NCBI RefSeq assembly: GCF_019976755.1 | Contig: NZ_AP023441.1 | Span: forward strand, 3,221,501 to 3,285,500 | Direction of reading: 5' to 3' | Source: Nostoc sp. MS1 | GTDB lineage: Bacteria > Cyanobacteriota > Cyanobacteriia > Cyanobacteriales > Nostocaceae | Length of the DNA stretch: 64,000 nt | Part shown: positions 1-8,478 of the stretch, piece after piece | Layout: each line of letters starts with the position of its first letter | Numbering within the stretch: the stretch's first letter is position 1 | Made by a program: the position numbers and the translations under genes | Notes under the pieces: model-generated | Told to the model about the DNA's origin: nothing | The model's input: only the letters and a program-made list of their open reading frames with translations | Database searches by the model: none

Positions 1-244
1 CTTGATTGATTCCTGTGTTTTGCCAAAAATTTGTGCTTATCTGCGTATTATAAGTAAGTAGCTGAGAGGATGTATTAGGTTTTACCTGTTGATTTAGGCT
101 GATACTTTTGTCATCTTGGGGCTTTTGCTCTAGCTGTTTAGCTTGGGAGTAATTATTATAAACACTACTACTAGCTATACCAACAAATGAAAACGCCGCA
201 ACACCTAGTAAAAGTCTAATTTTTGGGCTGAACAGGATACTCAT
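1..244 (-). CDS. Membrane-anchored or secreted protein, N-terminal part only
   Basis: An open frame reads leftward from an ATG at 244 and runs off the window edge after 81 codons. The N-terminus is basic followed by a hydrophobic stretch (about residues 10-28), which fits an uncleaved anchor or signal peptide. After it comes a Gln/Asn/Ser/Lys-rich, probably disordered stretch. I do not recognise the family because the functional part lies outside the window. Coding is supported by the clean frame, the good ATG and the signal-like N-terminus. Confidence 0.6.
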   Translation of the reverse strand, partial: MSILFSPKIRLLLGVAAFSFVGIASSSVYNNYSQAKQLEQKPQDDKSISLNQQVKPNTSSQLLTYNTQISTNFWQNTGINQ

Positions 245-636
245 AAATCGTTAATTAATTCATACTATTAATTTGCTGATGCACTTTTATGGCATCGGAC
301 AGGGCATTAAACCTCTTCCATCTCTAGGGAGAAACTCAGCCTAAGATTGCATTATAACCTGCATACTGATGACTAAACTTTCGTTTTAATTCCTAGTCTT
401 GACTGAAAAACTGTCTACTAGCAAATATAAACACTCAGTAATTACTGGGGAATATAGATTTGTCAGGAATCTTTCTCCAGATTCATGAAAACTTATTTGA
501 ATTTTCTCACGATCGCAATCACATATTCTTGTCGGTTTGGCAATTAGTAAGTTATACCAAATGGAATCAAAGGCTACTGTTAACAATTACACTTGGTAGT
601 TCAATTAACCGTATAGCAAAATACCTAAAAAATAAA
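245..636. other. Intergenic region, no gene seen
   Basis: About 390 bases lie between the divergent left-edge gene and the aminotransferase. The rightward frame stays open upstream of 637 as far as 460, but that extension has no similarity to aminotransferase N-termini and starts with TTG, so I treat it as leader. Promoters for both genes should be here. I see no clear operator or hairpin. Confidence 0.4.
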
Positions 637-1929
637 ATGTTAAGTATCCCTATTAATCAACATTTACCTCTATCGCCACGTTTGTTAACATCCCTACCAG
701 GGCCTAAAGCTAAAGCAATTGTAGAACGCGATCGCGCTGTTACATCCCCCTCTTATACCCGTGACTATCCCTTGGTTGTCGCCCGTGGTGAAGGCTGCAT
801 GGTAGAAGATGTGGACGGGAATGTGTTTTTAGATATGACCGCAGGTATCGCCGTTACCGCCACTGGACACGCCCATCCCCAAGTAGTCAGGGCAATTCAA
901 GAACAGTCCACAAAACTATTACATATGTCGGGGACAGATTTCTACTATGAACCGATGGTAGAACTAGCGGAAAATTTAGCCAGTCGCGCCCCTTTTGTTC
1001 ACGGTGCAAAGGTATTCTTTACTAATTCCGGTGCAGAATCCAACGAAGGAGCAATCAAACTAGCTCGATATTACACCAAGCGATCGCTCATCATCGCTTT
1101 TTTGGGCGCATTCCACGGACGTACCTACGGCGCAATGTCTCTAACTGGTTCCAAAACTGTACAACGTGCTAATTTCGGGCCGTTAGTTCCCGGAGTAACT
1201 CACATCCCCTACGGTACTCACGCCAGCCTAGATTACTTAGACAATAATTTATTCAATACAGTTATACCGCCTCATGAAGTAGCAGCTGTTGTTGTGGAAC
1301 CCATTCAAGGCGAAGGCGGTTACATCGTCCCAGAAGACGGATTTTTGCAGAGAATACGTAATATCTGCGATCGCTACGGCATATTAATGGTAGTTGATGA
1401 AGTGCAATCAGGTATGGGACGCACCGGACGCTTATTCGCCATTGAACATTGGGGTGTTACGCCTGATATTATTACCACAGCCAAAGGTATCGCTAGTGGT
1501 ATGCCTTTAGGAGCAATTTTATCTCGCCCTGAACTAATGACTTGGCCTCCAGGTTCCCACGCCACTACATTCGGTGGGAACCCTGTAGCCTGCGCGGCGG
1601 GAATTGCTACCTTAGAACTGCTAGAAAGTGGCTTGATGGATAACGCCACGCAAATGGGTGAATTATTACAAGCTGGGTTAACTCAACTGCACCAAAAATT
1701 TAAGAGAATGTCCTTACCTAGAGGTAAAGGATTGATGGTAGCCGTAGATTTATTCGATGAAGACGGTCATTTTGATCCTAAAGAGCGCGATCGCATTATT
1801 CAAGAAGCCTTTCACCGAGGTTTGCTATTACTAGGTTGTGGTAAAGCTGCTATTCGTTTCTGTCCTCCGTTAGTTATCAACAGTGAGCAAATTCAAACCG
1901 CACTCGATATTCTTGCAGAGATTATTTGA
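637..1929 (+). CDS. Class III pyridoxal-phosphate aminotransferase (acetylornithine/4-aminobutyrate family)
   Basis: A 430-residue fold-type I aminotransferase. Visible marks are the substrate and cofactor region with 'FTNSGAESNEGAIKLARYYT', 'VVVEPIQGEGG', the cofactor Asp in 'DEVQSGMGRTG' (D254) and the Schiff-base Lys in 'TTAKGIASG' (K283). ATG 637 is chosen because family members start shortly before the 'LPGPKAKAIVERD' segment; the open frame further upstream is unlike the family. It differs from a standard ArgD in its longer N-terminus and belongs to the broad omega-aminotransferase group (ornithine, lysine, GABA or racemase-like activities), so the substrate is not settled. The next gene downstream is an HglS-type 2-oxoacid dioxygenase, which suggests amino-acid catabolism, possibly of lysine or 2-aminoadipate (inference). 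Confidence 0.88.
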   Translation: MLSIPINQHLPLSPRLLTSLPGPKAKAIVERDRAVTSPSYTRDYPLVVARGEGCMVEDVDGNVFLDMTAGIAVTATGHAHPQVVRAIQEQSTKLLHMSGTDFYYEPMVELAENLASRAPFVHGAKVFFTNSGAESNEGAIKLARYYTKRSLIIAFLGAFHGRTYGAMSLTGSKTVQRANFGPLVPGVTHIPYGTHASLDYLDNNLFNTVIPPHEVAAVVVEPIQGEGGYIVPEDGFLQRIRNICDRYGILMVVDEVQSGMGRTGRLFAIEHWGVTPDIITTAKGIASGMPLGAILSRPELMTWPPGSHATTFGGNPVACAAGIATLELLESGLMDNATQMGELLQAGLTQLHQKFKRMSLPRGKGLMVAVDLFDEDGHFDPKERDRIIQEAFHRGLLLLGCGKAAIRFCPPLVINSEQIQTALDILAEII

Positions 1930-1981
1930 TTAATGGAGATGAGGGAGAAAGGGAAAAATGAAATTCTTTACCCTTCCTGTG

Positions 1982-2024
1982 GACTAATGACTAATGACTA
2001 ATGACTAATGACTAATGACTAATA
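1982..2024. repeat. TGACTAA heptamer tandem repeat
   Basis: About six near-perfect copies of the heptamer TGACTAA fill the space immediately before the DUF1338 gene. This is the short tandemly repeated repetitive (STRR) class known from heterocystous cyanobacteria. The gene that follows has no visible Shine-Dalgarno sequence because the repeat occupies that place. Confidence 0.9.
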
Positions 2025-2027
2025 ACA

Positions 2028-2939
2028 ATGAACAAAATCGCACTTAATCTTTTTTCATTACTCTGGCAAGAATACAGCGCCAGGGTTACTTACGCCCGGA
2101 CTTATCAACAAATGATTACGGCGGCGGGTGGGACTGTGGCTAATGACCATATTGCATTGCGATCGCTCCGTTTATCAGTTGAGCGCCCACAAGGTAAAGT
2201 AAATCTGGGAATTGACTATCTATCTCAAATAGCAGAGGCTTTAGGTTATGTCCCGGCTGGAGAATATCATTTTCCCCAAACTCATCTTTACGCCCGTCAC
2301 TATCGCCATCCCCAACAAGCAGAGTTTGATTTACCTAAGTTATTTATCAGCGAGTTAATTGTAGATGAATTGCCAGAACATATTGTTGAATTAATCTCTC
2401 AGACAGTATCAAAAATTCCTAGAGAATTTACTTCTACAATTACTGAATTTTCTCCACAAGAAAGTGATGAAATTATCACCCAAAAGTTGCAAAAAGTTTT
2501 CACTCGCCCTTGGTTAACTCCTCAACGTTCTGTTGTGGAAGAAGTTAATCAAGCTAATCAATATGGTGCTTGGGTGTTGTTACATGGCTATGCTGTCAAT
2601 CATTTTACAGGTTATGTTAATCGCCATCAAACTCCAAAATACGCCAATATAGACGATACTGCTCGTGGTTTAGCTAGTTTAGGCGTACCTATGAAAGCAG
2701 AAATTGAAGGTGATATTGCTTGTGGTTTACGTCAGACAGCAACACAAGCCGTTAAAGAAATGGTAACAGTTATAGATGATGTCACTGGTCAGGAAATACA
2801 AATTCCTTGGACTTACGCCTATTATGAAATTGCTCAACGTTATCCTGTAGAAATAGCGCCAGGAAAGCAAGAACTATTTGATGCTTTTTTGGGAAATAAT
2901 GCTCAACAATTGTTTGAAATGACTCGTTTATCTAAATAA
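2028..2939 (+). CDS. DUF1338 / HglS-type 2-oxoadipate dioxygenase-decarboxylase-like protein
   Basis: A 303-residue protein of the DUF1338 family. Known members (bacterial HglS, plant FLO7) are Fe(II) enzymes converting 2-oxoadipate to D-2-hydroxyglutarate in lysine breakdown. The expected His-His-Glu metal triad can be placed at H41 ('NDHIALRS'), H192 ('AVNHFTGYVN') and E267 ('YYEIAQRYP'), with spacing close to the family's. It follows the class III aminotransferase on the same strand with about 98 bases of heptamer repeat between them, so the two could act in one pathway (amine to 2-oxoacid to hydroxyacid). Family assignment is by motif recall; substrate is inference. Confidence 0.8.
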   Translation: MNKIALNLFSLLWQEYSARVTYARTYQQMITAAGGTVANDHIALRSLRLSVERPQGKVNLGIDYLSQIAEALGYVPAGEYHFPQTHLYARHYRHPQQAEFDLPKLFISELIVDELPEHIVELISQTVSKIPREFTSTITEFSPQESDEIITQKLQKVFTRPWLTPQRSVVEEVNQANQYGAWVLLHGYAVNHFTGYVNRHQTPKYANIDDTARGLASLGVPMKAEIEGDIACGLRQTATQAVKEMVTVIDDVTGQEIQIPWTYAYYEIAQRYPVEIAPGKQELFDAFLGNNAQQLFEMTRLSK

Positions 2940-3483
2940 TATTAATTTCAGATAATTATTGAGAATATGGTTTATTTGGTCATGGGTAATAGGTAATGGG
3001 TAATTGATAATGTTTAAAAATAATTACCTATTATTTACTTTTTGATTTTGTATAACAGATAACAAAAAAATAAGATTTGAAGTGTGGCGGATTTTTCATC
3101 TTACATACTCAAGTACTGATGATTAAGTAGGTGGACACAATTATTTATAAGACGCATTTCGACTACGCTCAATGCTCGTTAACCTTATTAGAAGCAGGTT
3201 GAGTTTCGACTACACGGTAATCGAGCGTAGTCGAGATTCAACTCCCGCGCAGTCTAAACCCGGCGCTATCAAGTTAAGTTTAATTTAGTCCTTCTACTTA
3301 CAACAGATTATGAAATTGAGAAAATATACAAGCAGAATATAGTATAATCATCGCCATCACTTATACTACAAAGCCTGACCTATTAAACTATGTGATTGAA
3401 AGTATACAATTATTTAACAAAGCTTAAAGTTGCTTTATTATATTATTTACCAAGGTGTGAGTTGAGTTTGGGAATTAATCACA
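2940..3483. other. Intergenic region containing a small inverted-repeat element
   Basis: No gene is seen in this 544-base gap. It starts with AT-rich sequence and 'gggtaat' simple repeats, then carries the inverted-repeat element at 3124-3300, followed by about 180 AT-rich bases that should hold the promoter of the small gene at 3484. Confidence 0.5.
3124..3300. repeat. MITE-like element with TAAGTAG-type ends
   Basis: The left end TAAGTAGGTGGAC and the inverted right end TAAGTAGAAGGAC match at 11 of 13 positions over 177 bases. Inside is a second perfect inverted repeat of CGACTACGCTC (near 3160) and GAGCGTAGTCG (near 3222). The left-end sequence recurs almost exactly at 60901-60929, showing a dispersed family. 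No coding capacity and no clear target duplication. Confidence 0.55.
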
Positions 3484-3675
3484 ATGGCTACTGCTACATC
3501 TACTGTATCTGAACGCGAATGCCAGGCTACCTGGACACAGCACTTAAATAAGTCCTTCTACCAAGATGATCAGCAAGCTAAGTTGATGAACTTGCAAGCA
3601 GAGGTGGACTCTTTGTTGGAACAGTTACAAAATTTAAAAGAACAACGTTTAGCAGCTACTAATCAAGAAGTATAA
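3484..3675 (+). CDS. Small conserved cyanobacterial-type protein with coiled coil
   Basis: A 63-residue protein. Residues about 28-58 form a heptad-rich, charged helix ('LMNLQAEVDSLLEQLQNL') typical of a short coiled coil. It stands alone, with its own upstream AT-rich region and a strong hairpin downstream at 3852. I do not know the function. The intact frame, the ATG directly after 'ttaatcaca' and the downstream terminator support a real gene. A dimerising small adaptor is possible (inference). Confidence 0.65.
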   Translation: MATATSTVSERECQATWTQHLNKSFYQDDQQAKLMNLQAEVDSLLEQLQNLKEQRLAATNQEV

Positions 3676-3851
3676 AACTTTATGGGGCGATCGCTCTAGT
3701 GGTTTTATTCAGGAATTGCCTAATTAACACACAGTTCCTCAATGCAAACACTCAATCTTTATATTAAATTCTAGCGATCGCACCTAGAACTTTATAAAGA
3801 TTGTGTAAAGACATAATAAACAAGTTTAACATCATCTAACAAAACTAATAC

Positions 3852-3881
3852 ATGGGGGTGGAGATCATTCTTCACCCCCAT
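3852..3881. terminator. Rho-independent terminator-like hairpin
   Basis: A perfect 9-bp stem ATGGGGGTG / CACCCCCAT with a 12-base loop is followed by 'aatttt'. It lies between the small gene ending at 3675 and the convergent gene ending at 3975, so it may serve either or both. Confidence 0.65.
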
Positions 3882-3931
3882 AATTTTGGGAATGGGGAGA
3901 TGAGGGAGATGAGGGAGAGGGGGGAGAATAA

Positions 3932-3978
3932 CTAATGGACTATGGACTATGGACTATAGACTATGGACTATGGACTAA
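3932..3978. repeat. GGACTAT heptamer tandem repeat
   Basis: Six or seven copies of GGACTAT (one AGACTAT variant) run up to the 3' end of the 488-residue gene. The TAG of that gene is close to or inside the last unit. Just before it (3899-3918) is a second simple repeat, GATGAGGGA. Confidence 0.85.
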
Positions 3979-5441
3979 GAACTAAGTTGCTTTGTTAGAC
4001 TTTGAATGTAATCAAGGTCAACTTGAGAAGTTGGCTTTTTTTCCTGTAACCAAGAGTTGGCTTTCTCTTCGCCCTGCTGGACTGTTAAAATTAATGCTCC
4101 CCAAGCTTGCACGGCTTGTCTATTCGGTTCAACCTCTAATGCTGTTTCTACTCTGCGCCACAAGCGACCTTGGTCTTGTTTTAACAAGATGGCTATTTCT
4201 TGTGCATTCTCTGGGGATGCGGTAAATACTTGCAAAGCTTTTTCCCAGCGACCATCTATTAAGTCTGCAAGTACTTGTTCACTAGGACTCGCCCAGGTTT
4301 TATCAGCTTGACTTTTTGTCACTTCAGAATGGAGACGGATCAAATCTAATTGTGCTTGGGCAATGGCTGGTAAACTATTTTTGCGCTGTTGCTTTACAGT
4401 GGTTAAAGACTCGAAAGCAGTAGACCAGAGTCTACTGCGGCTACTTAATAGAGCATTTTTGTAACGAGAATCTTTTAAAACTGGATTTTGTAAAGAAATT
4501 TCTTCAAGTTCGATGGGGTTCAGGTACAAGTTCACAGATTTGACTTGGTAAACTTTGAATCTTGGTTCTAAGCCTATTGTCTGATCAATAATTAATTCTT
4601 TGGTTTTATTACCCGTTACTTGTTCCCACTTGGGTATGTGTCCACTCGGACTTGTCCAAGACACCATAGGTATTAAGTTACTACGTTCTGGATTGTAGTA
4701 GACTATTTGACCGTAGCTGATTGCGTGATTATCTTGTTTTTGCTGCCCTTGTAAATTTAACCATACTCCTGAAGCTGGCGTTTTGTCTTCAAAGCGATTA
4801 ACTTCATTTAAAGGTAGAGGGTTACTGACATCTTGGTGTTCTGATGGTGTATCACTCAGGGGTGCGATCGCAAATGATTCTTCTGGGCCTGTGATTGCTA
4901 AAGTATTTGCTAGACGATAAAATTTTTCTGGTTGTGCTTGGTAGTTTAAGTTTTCTAACTGATAAACTCTCAGTTCTACTATTTCTTTACAGTTAGATAC
5001 ACAATCAGCGCGCTGACGCATGACTGGTAAGAGTAATGATTTTTCATCCTCATCTAGAGGAATGGTTGCACCTGGGATTTCCTGTTTCTGACTGATACTA
5101 GCTTGAATTTGGGCAAGGGTTTGGGGGTTCTCGCTGTTGTCAAAGGGGATTTTGGCCCATTCTGGGAGGACACTATTTAGCCAAACTACTTGTTCAGGAT
5201 TAAATATCAACATAACCCCAATCCAAGTAGAAGTTAGAACTAAACCAACACTACTAAGTAAGATGGCGATCGCAATTATAGACGATAGCTTGTAAGTTTT
5301 TTTTACCTGATTTTTCTCAATCCCACCATCACCTTGCTTTTTTTCTATTCTTTTTCGCCTAATTCGGGTTTTCTTTGCTCCTACATCAGATTGATTTTGG
5401 CTATCAGATTTTGGCGTTAGCTTGCGCGAGCGATTTGCCAT
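3975..5441 (-). CDS. Conserved membrane protein of unknown function
   Basis: 488 residues. The first 50 are strongly basic (KTRIRRKRIEKK), followed by one hydrophobic segment at about 52-80, then a long soluble part. This predicts a type II single-pass protein with a large domain outside the cytoplasm (periplasm or lumen). The C-terminal 150 residues are helical, with Ala/Leu/Gln patterns resembling TPR-like repeats. I do not recognise a catalytic motif. The start at 5441 gives the basic N-terminus directly. Monocistronic, convergent with the small gene at 3484. Confidence 0.75.
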   Translation of the reverse strand: MANRSRKLTPKSDSQNQSDVGAKKTRIRRKRIEKKQGDGGIEKNQVKKTYKLSSIIAIAILLSSVGLVLTSTWIGVMLIFNPEQVVWLNSVLPEWAKIPFDNSENPQTLAQIQASISQKQEIPGATIPLDEDEKSLLLPVMRQRADCVSNCKEIVELRVYQLENLNYQAQPEKFYRLANTLAITGPEESFAIAPLSDTPSEHQDVSNPLPLNEVNRFEDKTPASGVWLNLQGQQKQDNHAISYGQIVYYNPERSNLIPMVSWTSPSGHIPKWEQVTGNKTKELIIDQTIGLEPRFKVYQVKSVNLYLNPIELEEISLQNPVLKDSRYKNALLSSRSRLWSTAFESLTTVKQQRKNSLPAIAQAQLDLIRLHSEVTKSQADKTWASPSEQVLADLIDGRWEKALQVFTASPENAQEIAILLKQDQGRLWRRVETALEVEPNRQAVQAWGALILTVQQGEEKANSWLQEKKPTSQVDLDYIQSLTKQLSS

Positions 5442-5696
5442 CTTAGTTCTCAGTTAATCTAACGAATGAATTTGTGCTTATTTTTTTCTTTTATACTCGC
5501 GCTTTGAGCTATTGCCTAGAACTAATGATGTTTATATTTCTACACATAATACTAATTCGTAATTTTATATTAAGTAAGTAGCATGACAGTAGCGTTAATT
5601 ATGAAGACTAAACGCAGAGGTATGCAAAGAATGAATCTCTCCGCGTTCCTCCGCGCTAACCTCCGCGCCCCTCTGCGTTAAAAAAGGATATACACT

Positions 5697-7040
5697 ATGA
5701 CAAACTACTTAGATAACCTCCTGCCCTCCCTAGAAGGCATCGAAACCATCACCGAAGCCAACCAAGTAGCGAAATTATCGCAAGACTATCACACCTTTAG
5801 CCCAGTGCTAGTTCCTAAACTGGAGGGGAAAGTGGGTGATATTGTAGTCCGCCCTGCCAACGAAGAAGAAGTAATCAAAGTTGCCGCTATCTGTGCCGCC
5901 CAGCGTGTACCCATAACTGTACGGGGTGCAGGAACGGGCAACTATGGGCAATGTGTACCTCTACATGGCGGTGTAATTCTAGATACAACTAAGTTACAGG
6001 AAATTTTGTGGATAAAACCGGGTGTGGCTAGAGTAGAAGCTGGCTTAAAGTTGGCAGCCTTAGATAAAAAAGCGCGAGAAAGCGGTTGGGAAATGCGGAT
6101 GGCTCCTTCAACATACCGTATAGCCACAATTGGCGGGTTTATTGCTGGGGGTAGTGGTGGGATTGGTTCAATACAATATGGTTTGTTAGGCGATCGCGGT
6201 AATCTCTTAGCATTGCGAGTTGTCACCTTAGAAGAAAAACCCCGTGTCATCGAACTACGTGGCGATGATGTACAAAAAGTTAATCACGCTTGGGGTATTA
6301 ACGGTATTATTACAGAAGTAGAAATTCCCTTGGGGCCTGCTTATCCTTGGGCAGAAGTTATAGTCACGTTTGACGACTTCATTACAGCCGCCAAGTTTGG
6401 ACAAAGCCTAGCTAGTGCTGATGGCATGATTAAAAAATTAGTCACCATCTTTGCATCACCCATTCCCCAATACTTCCAACCCCTACATTCATACATTCCC
6501 GCAGAAACTCACCCAGCATTTCTGATTCTTGCCGAACCTAGCCTTGAACTACTACCAGGGTTAGTCCAAAAATATGGCGGACACATCACCTATCAAAAAT
6601 CAGCCCAAGAAGCAGGCAAAGGTTTAAATTTAGCAGAATTTACTTGGAATCACACCACCTTACATGCCAGGAATGTCGATACTTCCATCACATATTTGCA
6701 AAGTATGTTTCCTGCGGATCAAAGCTTGCAATTAGTAGCAGACTTATATCATTACTTTGGTGATGAGGTGATGATTCATTTAGAGTTCATTCGCGTTAAT
6801 GGTGCAGTAGTACCTGCTGCATTACAACTTGTGCGCTACTCCACAGAAGAACGCCTCAATGAAATTATCCGTTATCATGAAGCCAAAGGAGTATTTATAG
6901 CTAATCCCCACACATATATTATTGAAGATGGCGGTAGAAAAGTTATCGATCCTGAGCAGTTAAAATTCAAAGAAATGGTAGACCCTTACGGGTTAATGAA
7001 TCCTGGAAAAAGTAAAGTATTAGAATTTAGCAGGGGATAG
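5697..7040 (+). CDS. FAD-binding oxidoreductase (PCMH/GlcD-type)
   Basis: 447 residues with an N-terminal PCMH-type FAD-binding domain. It shows 'VRPANEEEVIKVAAICAAQRVPITVRGAGTG' then 'GVILDTTKLQEIL' and the FAD-binding glycine cluster 'TIGGFIAGGSGGIGSIQYG', with a C-terminal 'MVDPYGLMNPGKSK' that is typical of the GlcD/vanillyl-alcohol oxidase superfamily. Likely a flavin-dependent oxidase or dehydrogenase of a hydroxyacid or alcohol; the substrate cannot be read from sequence. The ATG at 5697 follows 'aaaaaggata', an acceptable ribosome site. Confidence 0.85.
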   Translation: MTNYLDNLLPSLEGIETITEANQVAKLSQDYHTFSPVLVPKLEGKVGDIVVRPANEEEVIKVAAICAAQRVPITVRGAGTGNYGQCVPLHGGVILDTTKLQEILWIKPGVARVEAGLKLAALDKKARESGWEMRMAPSTYRIATIGGFIAGGSGGIGSIQYGLLGDRGNLLALRVVTLEEKPRVIELRGDDVQKVNHAWGINGIITEVEIPLGPAYPWAEVIVTFDDFITAAKFGQSLASADGMIKKLVTIFASPIPQYFQPLHSYIPAETHPAFLILAEPSLELLPGLVQKYGGHITYQKSAQEAGKGLNLAEFTWNHTTLHARNVDTSITYLQSMFPADQSLQLVADLYHYFGDEVMIHLEFIRVNGAVVPAALQLVRYSTEERLNEIIRYHEAKGVFIANPHTYIIEDGGRKVIDPEQLKFKEMVDPYGLMNPGKSKVLEFSRG

Positions 7041-7119
7041 GTGACAGGAGATAGGGGAGATGAGGAGAGAGGGAAGACAAAGTAGACAAGGGAGAAAGAA
7101 AGAGTTATTAATAACTGTT

Positions 7120-7240
7120 GACTAATGACTAGTAACTAATGACTGTTGACTGTTGACTGTTGACTGTTGACTATGGACTAATGACTGATGACTAATGACT
7201 GATGACTAATGACTAATGACCAATGACTAATGACTAATGA
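7120..7240. repeat. Long mixed heptamer repeat array running into rtcA
   Basis: About 120 bases of TGACTAA, GTTGACT and TGACTGA heptamers fill the space before rtcA. The last unit supplies the rtcA start codon (7237). No Shine-Dalgarno sequence is visible. Confidence 0.9.
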
Positions 7241-8280
7241 CAATTGAAATTGACGGTTCCTACGGCGAGGGAGGAGGACAAGTTCTTCGTACATCCCTTA
7301 GTTTAGCCGCCATCACTGGTGAACCCATACGCATTACAGGAATACGCGCTGGTCGCAAAAAGCCGGGGTTAGCCGCGCAACACTTAACAGCAGTGCGCGC
7401 GGCGGCGGCAATTTGTCATGGACAATTGCAGGGTGATGCGTTGGGTTCTACGATGCTGGAATTTATTCCTGGTGGTGTGGTGCAGCCTGGAACCTATAGT
7501 TTTGATGTTACTGAAGCACAGCAAGGTGGTTCGGCTGGGGCTATTACCCTAGTTTTGCAGACAATTCTCTTACCTTTAGCCTTAGCTGAGGGTGATTCTG
7601 AAATTACCCTACGGGGTGGAACTCATGTCATCTTTAGCCCGACAATGACCTACATTGAGCAAGTGTATCTGCCAATGTTACGCCGCATGGGCATCGCCGC
7701 CCAAGTCAAATTAGGGGCTTGGGGATGGTATCCCAGAGGCGGAGGGGAAGTAAATTTGCAGGTGAAGGGAGGCTGCAAACTCACCGGAATTAACTTATTG
7801 GAGAGAGGAGAGTTAAAGCGGGTGCGAGGACTAGCAGTGGCGACAGAATTACCTGTCCATATTCCCCAACGCATGGCCAGCCGCGCCGAGAATTTACTAC
7901 GTACAGCCGGGTTAAGAGTATATGTGCAAGCACTACGAGAGAAAGGTGTAGCCCCAGGTGCAGGGATTTTTTTAACTGCTGAGTATCGTAATAGTTTGAC
8001 GGGATTTGGTGGCTTTGGACGTTTGCGCTTATCCTCGGAAAAGGTTGCAGAGATTGCTTGCGAACAACTCTTACAATTTCACCAAACTGGCGCACCAGTT
8101 GATGAACACTTAGCAGATCAATTATTATTACCTGCGGTTTTAGCTTCAGGGGAAAGTCATTATAAAGTGTCTGAAGTGAGTACACATTTAACAACTAATG
8201 CCGCAGTTATTGAAAAGTTTGGGTTAGGTAAGATTAGTGTTAATCAAGCAGAAAAGACTGTGTTAATTCGTAATTCGTAA
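7237..8280 (+). CDS. rtcA: RNA 3'-terminal phosphate cyclase
   Basis: 347 residues, the usual RtcA length. It forms RNA 2',3'-cyclic phosphate ends through an adenylated-histidine intermediate. The family N-terminus 'IEIDGSYGEGGGQVLRTSL', the central 'LRGGTHVIFSPTMTY' and the active-site His in 'PVDEHLADQLLLP' (H291) are present. The ATG lies inside a TGACTAA repeat and the stop inside an AATTCGT repeat, so both gene borders were set by simple repeats. The start is firm because the family N-terminus follows directly. No rtcB neighbour is seen. Confidence 0.95.
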   Translation: MTIEIDGSYGEGGGQVLRTSLSLAAITGEPIRITGIRAGRKKPGLAAQHLTAVRAAAAICHGQLQGDALGSTMLEFIPGGVVQPGTYSFDVTEAQQGGSAGAITLVLQTILLPLALAEGDSEITLRGGTHVIFSPTMTYIEQVYLPMLRRMGIAAQVKLGAWGWYPRGGGEVNLQVKGGCKLTGINLLERGELKRVRGLAVATELPVHIPQRMASRAENLLRTAGLRVYVQALREKGVAPGAGIFLTAEYRNSLTGFGGFGRLRLSSEKVAEIACEQLLQFHQTGAPVDEHLADQLLLPAVLASGESHYKVSEVSTHLTTNAAVIEKFGLGKISVNQAEKTVLIRNS

Positions 8281-8290
8281 TTCGTAATTA
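8262..8290. repeat. AATTCGT tandem repeat overlapping the rtcA stop
   Basis: Three to four copies of AATTCGT. The rtcA frame reads CGT AAT TCG TAA, so the stop codon and the last three residues (Arg-Asn-Ser) are repeat-derived. Confidence 0.85.
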
Positions 8291-8348
8291 AAAAAATAAT
8301 TACTTACGATATGGTTTGTTTAGTTGCTAATTGGTTTTCTGACAAATT

Positions 8349-8375
8349 TCTGATCAGAGAAAATCTCTGATCAGA
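8349..8375. terminator. Perfect 12-bp hairpin between convergent genes
   Basis: TCTGATCAGAGA, a three-base AAA loop, then its exact complement. It lies between the convergent rtcA and type II NADH dehydrogenase genes. There is no long T-run, so it may act as a transcript-end stabiliser or weak bidirectional terminator. Confidence 0.5.
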
Positions 8376-8478
8376 CTTTGCGTAACAACAAATAGGTAAT
8401 TGTTTTCTCCTATTACCTATTACCTATTACCTATTATCCATTACCATCCCCGTAATACGATTAATCGTTTTCGGTTCC

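Noticed and set aside
460..636. 59-residue N-terminal extension of the aminotransferase
   Set aside because: It needs a TTG start and matches nothing in aminotransferase N-termini; the ATG at 637 fits family length.
7120..7240. Possible CRISPR-like array of short repeats
   Set aside because: Units are 7 bases with no spacers of constant length; this is a simple tandem repeat. No CRISPR array was found in the window.
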